A DNA stretch of 64,000 nucleotides from Vibrio ruber DSM 16370 (lineage in GTDB: Bacteria; Pseudomonadota; Gammaproteobacteria; Enterobacterales; Vibrionaceae), in assembly GCF_900163965.1 (NCBI RefSeq), contig NZ_FULE01000042.1:18919-82918 (forward strand), in the 5' to 3' direction. Both the position numbers and the translations under genes were made by a program. Below are positions 57,914 to 64,000 of the stretch, in pieces. Under the pieces are notes generated by a model, which saw only the letters and a program-made list of their open reading frames with translations, had not been told where the DNA came from and did not search any database. How positions within the stretch are numbered: the first letter of the stretch is position 1; the number at the start of each line of letters is the position of its first letter.

Positions 57914-59065
57914 ATGTTCGCACTATGTCACGGTGAGATACTGACAGGCGATGAAAGATTACTGGATACAGCAGTGGTCATCAGCAAAGGAAAAATTCAT
58001 GCTTTAGTTCCGATGTCAGAACTGTCTGAAGATATCCCCCGATTCGATCTGCATGGCCATATTTTGTCTCCCGGCTTTATCGACTTACAGTTGAACGGCT
58101 GTGGCGGCGTGATGTTCAATACGACACCGACCGTGGCAACGCTGGAGCACATGCATCTCACTAACCTGCAAACCGGTACCACCAGTTTTCTGCCAACCTT
58201 GATCAGTGACAGTGACAACGTCATTCGCCAAGCGGTAGAGACAACACGCCAGTACATGAGCCAATATCAACATCAGGTATTGGGGATGCATCTTGAAGGC
58301 CCTTATACCAATCCGGTCCGTAAAGGCATTCATCCGCTCCAGCAGTTACGTCAGCCAGACGATGACATGATTAATTGGTTGTCGGAACAGGCACCGTGGC
58401 TGAAAAAAGTCACTCTGGCACCCGAGATGAACCACAGCGAACATCTGAGACAATTGCATAAAGCCGGTATTGTTGTCAGTATCGGTCATACAGCAGCAAC
58501 CTATGAGCAAGCCAACCAAGCCTTTGAACAGGGCGCAAGCTTTGCAACACATCTGTATAATGCAATGACCTCAATGGAGAATGGTCGTTCTCCCGGTGTT
58601 GTCGGGGCGGTCTTTGACCGTGATGACGTTTATGCCGGCATTATCGCTGATGGTTACCATGTCCATTGGGCAAATATCCGCACCGCGAAGAAAGTCATGG
58701 GTGAGCGGCTGTGTCTGGTCACAGACGCGACCGCTGCCGCAATGCCACCACCGGAGATGACTGAGTTTGATTTCTGTGGCACGCCGGTATTTATCCGTGA
58801 CGGTCAGTGCGTCGATCAGAATGGTACGCTGGGCGGCTCCGCGCTCACTATGAATGAAGGGATTCGTCTACTGGTAGAACAGGCCGATATTCCGCAGGAA
58901 GAAGCCTTTCGGATGGCAACACTCTACCCGGCCCGAGCCATCAAAATGGATCACCTGCTCGGAGCGATCCGTCCCGGTATGATTGCCAATCTGACCATTC
59001 TCGATCCGGCTTATCAGGTGATTAACACGCTGGTCAACGGCGAATGGACAAAAGAGATGCACTAA
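57914..59065 (+). CDS. nagA: N-acetylglucosamine-6-phosphate deacetylase NagA
   Basis: NagA removes acetate from GlcNAc-6-phosphate, supplying NagB. The 383-residue amidohydrolase has the metal-site and substrate motifs DLQLNGCGG, HLEGPYTNP, VSIGHTAA and ATHLYNAM. The catalytic Asp lies in LVTDATAA. E. coli NagA has 382 residues. The ribosome site GGAGG lies inside the end of nagB, and there is no gap between the genes. Confidence 0.96.
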   Translation: MFALCHGEILTGDERLLDTAVVISKGKIHALVPMSELSEDIPRFDLHGHILSPGFIDLQLNGCGGVMFNTTPTVATLEHMHLTNLQTGTTSFLPTLISDSDNVIRQAVETTRQYMSQYQHQVLGMHLEGPYTNPVRKGIHPLQQLRQPDDDMINWLSEQAPWLKKVTLAPEMNHSEHLRQLHKAGIVVSIGHTAATYEQANQAFEQGASFATHLYNAMTSMENGRSPGVVGAVFDRDDVYAGIIADGYHVHWANIRTAKKVMGERLCLVTDATAAAMPPPEMTEFDFCGTPVFIRDGQCVDQNGTLGGSALTMNEGIRLLVEQADIPQEEAFRMATLYPARAIKMDHLLGAIRPGMIANLTILDPAYQVINTLVNGEWTKEMH

Positions 59066-59081
59066 CAAGGACATGCAGTAA

Positions 59082-60293
59082 ATGGTCAAACGTAGCAGAC
59101 AAGTGACGAATCATGAGCAACTCAAACAGGTCAATGCGGCACTGGTTTATCAGTTAATTGACCAAAACGGGCCAATTTCCCGCGTCCGGATTGCTCAACA
59201 AAGTGCACTTGCACCTGCCAGTGTCACCAATATCACGCGTCAGCTACTGGCTCACAACCTGATTAGCGAGGTTGAACAACAAGCCTCAACCGGAGGACGA
59301 CCGGCAATCTCGCTGACCACCAACCAACGGAATTTCTACTTTATCTCCTGCCGGTTGGGACGGGATATGATCCAAGCCAGCCTGATGGATTTATCCGGAC
59401 AGATCCATCATGTTCAACAAACACCGATTGAGTCGCACGATACACAAGGCATTGTTGACACACTCCGCGATGAAATCTGTCAAATCCGCACTCAGTATGC
59501 GACACATAAGTTGATTGCGATTGCTATTACCATGGCCGGGCTGGTCGATCCCACATCCGGCATGATCCATTACTCTCCCAATCATAAAATTGCCGGCCTC
59601 AAGTTATCTTCAGCCCTGAAAGATCTGGCACTGCCAGTCTATATCGGCAATGACATTCGAGCCAGAGCACTCTCTGAATACTATCTGGGAGAAGCCAAAC
59701 AGTGTGATGATTTTATTCTGATCAGTATTCATCACGGTGTCGGCGCCGGGATTATCACCGATGGTCAATTGCTGCTGGGTAAACATCGTCCGATTGGTGA
59801 AATCGGACATATTCAGATTGATCCATTCGGCCAGCGCTGCCACTGCGGTAGTTTTGGTTGTCTTGAGACCGTGGTTTCCAATCAAGCCCTGCTTGAGCAA
59901 ACGAAAGAGCTGCTACAACGGGGCCATCAGAGTGTTTTATCTGCGGAGCATCTTACGATAGAACGCTTCTGCCATGCCGCACTTCAGGGTGATGCCGTTG
60001 CAACACATCTCATCAGACAAGCCGCGCAATACCTTGGTCGTGTGCTGGGGATGCTGGTGAATGTCTTCAACCCGGAAAAAATTCTGTTTGCCGGAGAGAT
60101 GATTCAGACGGCCCCGGTCTTATTTCCCCTGTTGCTGGAACAAATCCAACGCCAGACCCTTCCTAGTTTTGCCGGAGATTTACGTCTTGAACAAGCGCGT
60201 TTTCAGCAACAGGACACGATTGGGGGGTATGCATTAATTAAGCGGGCCCTGCACGAAAGTAACCTGCTTCAACAGATCATGGCAGACGAGTAA
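59082..60293 (+). CDS. nagC: GlcNAc repressor NagC (ROK family)
   Basis: NagC represses the GlcNAc regulon and is released by GlcNAc-6-phosphate. The 403-residue protein has an N-terminal winged helix-turn-helix (about 15-75, SRVRIAQQSALAPASVTNITRQL). The ROK sugar-kinase-like domain follows, with GVGAGIITDG, GEIGHIQID and the zinc site CHCGSFGCLE. It is the third gene of nagBAC, 16 bases after nagA with AAGGA before its ATG, as in E. coli. Confidence 0.95.
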   Translation: MVKRSRQVTNHEQLKQVNAALVYQLIDQNGPISRVRIAQQSALAPASVTNITRQLLAHNLISEVEQQASTGGRPAISLTTNQRNFYFISCRLGRDMIQASLMDLSGQIHHVQQTPIESHDTQGIVDTLRDEICQIRTQYATHKLIAIAITMAGLVDPTSGMIHYSPNHKIAGLKLSSALKDLALPVYIGNDIRARALSEYYLGEAKQCDDFILISIHHGVGAGIITDGQLLLGKHRPIGEIGHIQIDPFGQRCHCGSFGCLETVVSNQALLEQTKELLQRGHQSVLSAEHLTIERFCHAALQGDAVATHLIRQAAQYLGRVLGMLVNVFNPEKILFAGEMIQTAPVLFPLLLEQIQRQTLPSFAGDLRLEQARFQQQDTIGGYALIKRALHESNLLQQIMADE

Positions 60294-60430
60294 CGCGTTA
60301 TACTAACGATTGAATGCAACAAAACTGCTCCAATTTAAATGACTGGATGTGCTCATCACATCATGATCAGCGATATTGCACATGATCCAGTTTCTCCATA
60401 CGATGCAGTTCAGTCTTTAGGAAATCTGAC

Positions 60431-61063
60431 ATGAAAGAGTCTATGAAAATCATTCTCCTCCACGGTTTGTACATGCATGGTGTCGCGCTACAGCCGCTGC
60501 GTCAGCGATTAAATCAGCTCGGTTATACCACTGAGGTTCTCAGCTACAATACTGTCGCCATTGATGATGAGAAACTATTTAGCAACATTGATGCAGCGCT
60601 CGATGAGACCCATACCAATATTCTGGTCGGTCACAGTCTCGGTGGGCTGATGATCAAAAATTATCTCGCCTCCCGTCAGCCATCCACCACGCAGATTTCT
60701 CATGTGGTAACACTTGGTTCACCTCTTCAGGGGGCATCGATTATCGGCAAAATTCAGGCAATGGGCTTTGGCATGATTCTCGGTAATTCCCCCAATCATG
60801 GCTTGCAGCAACATCAAGATGAGTGGCGCTTTCCCCAAAAACTCGGCAGCATCGCCGGCACCGTTGCTTTCGGGTTTCGTCCGATGCTATTGGGGTATGA
60901 CTCAGCATCAGACGGCACGGTCACCGTTGAAGAAACCAAAATCCCCGGGATGACCGATCATCTTGAAATTCGCTATACGCATACCACGATGCTGTACGCA
61001 CAAACGCTTGCCTCACAAATTGATGGGTTTATCCGCCATGATCGTTTCCAACCAGAATCCTGA
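60431..61063 (+). CDS. Alpha/beta hydrolase, lipase-like
   Basis: The 210-residue cytosolic protein has the strand-loop IILLHGLYMHG (oxyanion region), the nucleophile elbow VGHSLGG (about residues 65-71) and a late acid and His (YDSASDGTV and RYTHTTMLYAQ). It resembles small triacylglycerol lipase/acyltransferase-like hydrolases of unknown substrate. AGGAAA precedes the ATG. Its 3' end overlaps the likely alkB start by 26 bases, so the two are co-translated, though any functional link to alkylation repair is unclear. Confidence 0.8.
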   Translation: MKESMKIILLHGLYMHGVALQPLRQRLNQLGYTTEVLSYNTVAIDDEKLFSNIDAALDETHTNILVGHSLGGLMIKNYLASRQPSTTQISHVVTLGSPLQGASIIGKIQAMGFGMILGNSPNHGLQQHQDEWRFPQKLGSIAGTVAFGFRPMLLGYDSASDGTVTVEETKIPGMTDHLEIRYTHTTMLYAQTLASQIDGFIRHDRFQPES

Positions 61064-61658
61064 AACGCATCTGCTTGAAGCAGCAGCGATTGAAACGATT
61101 GAGCTGCCGGATGGCAGGCTACGCTATATAGACTCGCTCCTTACCGAGACGGATGCACTGTCACACGCATTGCAAAACTCACTGGACTGGTATCAGGGCG
61201 ATGTCTACCTGTTCGGGCGCCATTATCATACTCCCAGACTACAATGTTGGTACGGTGACAAAGCATACACTTATTCAAAAGTTCGTCTGGAACCCACGCC
61301 ATGGCCACCGCTATTGAAACAACTCAAGACAATTGTCGAAGACGTGTCAGGGTGCCCGTTTAACTCGGTATTGGGCAACTGGTATCAACACGGGCAACAC
61401 AATATGGGGATGCACGCTGACAATGAACCCGAATTAGGCTCAAACCCGGTCGTCGCGATGCTTACCTTCGGTACGGCCAGACCCTTGCAGTTCAGACACC
61501 GTAACGGTGTAGACCGCTTCACTATCACTCCCACAGATGGTTCATTGCTGATTATGGAAGGTCCGATTCAGCATTACTGGCGACACGGCATCAACAAAAG
61601 TAACAAGGTCACCGAGCAACGGATCAGTCTGACATTTCGTCAGATCTTATCAGAGTGA
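61038..61658 (+). CDS. alkB: AlkB-type alpha-ketoglutarate-dependent DNA repair dioxygenase
   Basis: AlkB enzymes remove 1-methyladenine and 3-methylcytosine lesions by oxidative demethylation. The 206 residues from the ATG at 61038 carry the Fe(II) ligands in MHADNEPE (HxD) and the distal His of QHYWRHGI. The 2-oxoglutarate-binding RISLTFR (RxxxxxR) is near the end. The aromatic lesion-pocket motif QCWYGDKAYTYS is of the ALKBH2/3-like type often found in bacteria. A start at 60963 would overlap the hydrolase by 100 bases and adds an unrelated tail. ada follows on the same strand. Confidence 0.88.
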   Translation: MIVSNQNPETHLLEAAAIETIELPDGRLRYIDSLLTETDALSHALQNSLDWYQGDVYLFGRHYHTPRLQCWYGDKAYTYSKVRLEPTPWPPLLKQLKTIVEDVSGCPFNSVLGNWYQHGQHNMGMHADNEPELGSNPVVAMLTFGTARPLQFRHRNGVDRFTITPTDGSLLIMEGPIQHYWRHGINKSNKVTEQRISLTFRQILSE

Positions 61659-61774
61659 ATGGTTCCGGCACTGACCAGGCCCGGACAAAAAAATAGTTGT
61701 CAATTTATTGGTTGTCATCCCGCGTTTTTTGCCTGTATCTTTTTGCCATCGAATACAAAAGAAGACCGCCCCCG

Positions 61775-62842
61775 ATGCAAAGACATGGACAGCCAATTAC
61801 CAACCCGCAGCAGATCAACCGTTACTATCAGGCACTGATAGATAAAGATCCCAGCTATGTCGGGACTTTCTATGCCGGGGTCAAAACGACATCAATCTTC
61901 TGTATCGCCACCTGCCGGGCCCGCAAGCCAAAAAAAGAAAATGTTGATTTTTATCCGACATTCAAAGCGGCACTGGATGCCGGTTTTCGTCCCTGCAAAA
62001 TTTGTAAACCGACCGAAAATGCCAGTGAAGCACCCTCGCCTGTCGCGCTGGCTATCGAGCTGATCCGCCGGCACCCGAAAGAAAAAGTGTCAGATAGCCA
62101 GTTGAGACAGCACCAGATACAACCGGAGATGGTGCGTCGCTGGTTTAAGAAAAACTATGGCATTACTTTTCATACCTTCCAGCGAATGTATCGTATCAAT
62201 AATGCGCTGGTCGAACTCAAAGAAGGAAAGAAACTCATGGACACAGCCTACGACATGGGATATGACTCGTTGAGTGGATTCGGATATACGTTTAAGAAAG
62301 TTATGGGAAAATCACCAAGCCAAAGTAACAATAGTCAAGTCATCCTAATCAATCGGTTTACCACACCACTGGGACCAATGTTCGTCTGTGCAACCGATGA
62401 AGGCATCTGTTTGCTGGAATTCGTCGAACGACGTATGCTGGAAACGGAATTCCGGGATTTACAACGTTTATTAAAAGCAACCATTATCAATGGGGAGAAT
62501 GACCATATTCGTCAGGCGAAACAAGAAATTGACGAGTATTTCGCAGGGACACGCAAGCAATTTGACGTGAGCATTCACTCACCGGGAACCCCCTTCCAAA
62601 AAGAAGTATGGCAAGCTTTACAGCAAATCGAATATGGCTCGACAGCGTCTTATCAGCAACAGGCGGAAGCGATCAATAAACCCACCGCAGTCCGGGCAGT
62701 TGCTTCTGCCAACGGGCATAACCGCATCGCCATTATTATTCCATGTCATCGTGTCATCGGCAAAAACGGCAAGCTGGTCGGTTATGCCGGAGGGCTCGAG
62801 CGTAAGCGTTGGCTGCTTGAACATGAGAATGCTCATCGTTGA
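61775..62842 (+). CDS. ada: Ada: methylated-DNA methyltransferase and transcription activator
   Basis: Ada repairs methylphosphotriesters and O6-methylguanine, and when methylated activates the adaptive response. From the ATG at 61775 it has 355 residues (E. coli 354). The N-terminal zinc domain has IFCIATC and RPCKIC, four cysteines including the methyl acceptor. The AraC-type helix-turn-helix module is at about 80-175. The C-terminal methyltransferase has IPCHRVIG with the active Cys. All functional residues are present. The longer frame from 61697 has an unsupported hydrophobic start. Confidence 0.95.
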   Translation: MQRHGQPITNPQQINRYYQALIDKDPSYVGTFYAGVKTTSIFCIATCRARKPKKENVDFYPTFKAALDAGFRPCKICKPTENASEAPSPVALAIELIRRHPKEKVSDSQLRQHQIQPEMVRRWFKKNYGITFHTFQRMYRINNALVELKEGKKLMDTAYDMGYDSLSGFGYTFKKVMGKSPSQSNNSQVILINRFTTPLGPMFVCATDEGICLLEFVERRMLETEFRDLQRLLKATIINGENDHIRQAKQEIDEYFAGTRKQFDVSIHSPGTPFQKEVWQALQQIEYGSTASYQQQAEAINKPTAVRAVASANGHNRIAIIIPCHRVIGKNGKLVGYAGGLERKRWLLEHENAHR

Positions 62843-62908
62843 TTCTCTGTCGCCCAATCACTGAAAGTCACTTCAAGTCGCGCGTCGAGGTGAATATCCG
62901 TCCATAAA

Positions 62909-62934
62909 AAAACACCGAAGCAATCGGTGTTTTT
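62909..62934. terminator. Bidirectional terminator after ada
   Basis: The stem AAAACACCGA-agcaa-TCGGTGTTTT is flanked by A-runs and T-runs. It serves ada and the convergent binding-protein gene. Confidence 0.88.
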
Positions 62935-62976
62935 CTATTCTGTCGCCAGCATCGGAGAAAAACTGGCACAAATGAG

Positions 62977-63798
62977 TTACTGCACGTTGTTGATCCAACG
63001 GTCTGACTTAAACCATTTGTTGTAAATCCGTTCATACGTCCCGTCACCACGGATCTGTTTTAAATAATTATTCAAGAAGTTGACAAATTCCATGTCTCCC
63101 CGACGAACAGCCCAGCCCAACGGTTCGAATGTGAACGCTTCATCCAGATGTACCACCTGTTGCGGATGTTGTGCCGCGTACATGGCGTTATAAGGCAAAT
63201 CGTAGACGAAAGCATCCGCCCGGCCATTGGCAACCTGCAACACCGCATCGGCAGACGTATCGTAGAGATCTACCTTCGCTTGTGACAGATATTTCTTTGC
63301 CGCTTGTGCACCGGTCGTTCCCATTTGGGTCGTCACCGTATACTTGGCATCATTCAAATCCCGATAGCTATGAATTTTTCCCGCGAGCTTCGGTGACAGT
63401 AGAACGGTCTGGCCAATCTGCATATAAGCATCGGCAAACGATACTTTCAGATTGCGTTTCGGCGTCACCGTCATCCCTCCGATAAAGTCACATTTTCCGG
63501 TCTGCAATGCCGGGATAATACCATCCCATGCGGTATTGACCGGCACAAATTTCACATCGATCGAATGGGCCATATGTTTGGCAATATCGATATCAAAACC
63601 GATAAATCGCCCATCTTTACTGGTCATCTCAAACGGCACATAACCGGCTTCAAAACAGAATTTAAGCTCACCTGACTTTAAAATACCCTCAATGGTGGAT
63701 GCGGTCGCGAGTGTCGTAGTGGCAGAAAAGGCAGCGGCGCCGACGAGCAGGCCGGTTAACAACCGACGCATTCCGTTCTTCAATAAATGAATTGTCAT
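62977..63798 (-). CDS. Amino-acid ABC transporter periplasmic binding protein
   Basis: The 273-residue protein is exported (signal MRRLLTGLLVGAAAFSATTTLATA). It is a typical family 3 polar-amino-acid-binding protein: LKFCFEAGYVPFEM, GFDIDIAKHM, CDFIGGMTVTPKRNLKVSFAD, the ligand loop TQMGTTGAQ and RADAFVYDLPYN. The closing segment YERIYNKWF is also typical. The permease and ATPase may lie elsewhere, as nothing follows before the terminator and the upstream side leaves the window. Ligand not determined; arginine or glutamine-type is possible. An inner ATG at residue 10 is an alternative start. Confidence 0.88.
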   Translation of the reverse strand: MTIHLLKNGMRRLLTGLLVGAAAFSATTTLATASTIEGILKSGELKFCFEAGYVPFEMTSKDGRFIGFDIDIAKHMAHSIDVKFVPVNTAWDGIIPALQTGKCDFIGGMTVTPKRNLKVSFADAYMQIGQTVLLSPKLAGKIHSYRDLNDAKYTVTTQMGTTGAQAAKKYLSQAKVDLYDTSADAVLQVANGRADAFVYDLPYNAMYAAQHPQQVVHLDEAFTFEPLGWAVRRGDMEFVNFLNNYLKQIRGDGTYERIYNKWFKSDRWINNVQ

Positions 63799-64000
63799 GA
63801 TGAATCATTCCGTAACTTGTTGTGTTTTCAGTAATATTATTTTTTGAATCAATGAACAACACCATATCAGACCATGCCTGAAATCATGTCATAAATATGA
63901 TGAGCACCGCATCATCAGGGAAAAAGGTCACAATTTCAATCCATTATCATTATATCTTATGTTCAAATATCGCTTCCGCGATATGAATATCTCCCCCCCC
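63799..64000. other. Right-edge intergenic sequence ending in a C-run
   Basis: About 200 AT-rich bases hold the binding-protein promoter and end with eight C. The C-run may be natural or mark an assembly end. No further gene start is visible. Confidence 0.4.

Noticed and set aside
63993..64000. Terminal C-run as a biological feature
   Set aside because: It is at the window edge and could be an assembly artefact.

Overview
The window is a piece of a Vibrio chromosome, near 64 kb. The evidence is gene order: lolC, PilZ, mfd, csiV, ndh, ycfP, thiK, lpoB, ycfL, hinT, CARF-nuclease, fadR, nhaB, dsbB, ftsK, lrp, cysB, miaE, pyrF, lapBA, ihfB, rpsA, cmk, comEA, ppiD, hupB, lon, clpXP, tig, dctBD, dctPQM. 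From memory this closely follows one stretch of the V. cholerae large chromosome. A FadR carrying the extra internal segment typical of vibrios and a LuxM/LuxN quorum-sensing pair agree with this. The species cannot be fixed from the sequence. No rRNA, tRNA, CRISPR array, prophage or insertion sequence was seen.

Layout. 1-11 kb: lipoprotein sorting (partial lolC), transcription-coupled repair (mfd), cell-wall factors (csiV, lpoB, ycfL and a TPR lipoprotein), type II NADH dehydrogenase and salvage enzymes. 11.7-12.9 kb: a stand-alone CARF plus PD-(D/E)XK nuclease of the Card1/VC1899 type, with no CRISPR system in the window. 13-28 kb: housekeeping and regulatory genes, including FadR, NhaB, DsbB, FtsK, Lrp, CysB, MiaE, PyrF, LapAB, IHF-beta, S1 and Cmk. 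A decayed alanine dehydrogenase gene lies beside lrp. 29.3-35.5 kb: an AT-rich quorum-sensing island with luxM, luxN and, upstream, a second LuxN-like gene whose phospho-accepting His is Tyr and which has no receiver domain. 35.5-44.4 kb: comEA and the protein quality-control cluster ppiD-hupB-lon-clpX-clpP-tig. 44.9-53.3 kb: the DctB/DctD two-component pair and the DctPQM TRAP transporter it probably controls through a sigma-54 promoter. Between them lie a ClpP paralogue with an altered catalytic triad and an orphan periplasmic binding protein. 53.6-64 kb: SelO, the GlcNAc regulon nagE/nagBAC, a lipase-like hydrolase, AlkB and Ada alkylation repair, and an amino-acid-binding ABC protein. The last bases are a C-run.

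The most unusual content is the luxN-like pseudokinase / luxM / luxN island. It suggests an acyl-homoserine-lactone circuit with one signal synthase, one complete hybrid kinase and one diverged receptor that cannot autophosphorylate at the normal site. Next come the CRISPR-less CARF nuclease, the ald pseudogene and the D-to-N ClpP paralogue. Start codons were often moved inward from the longest reading frame on the basis of ribosome binding sites, signal peptides and family length; each case is noted.
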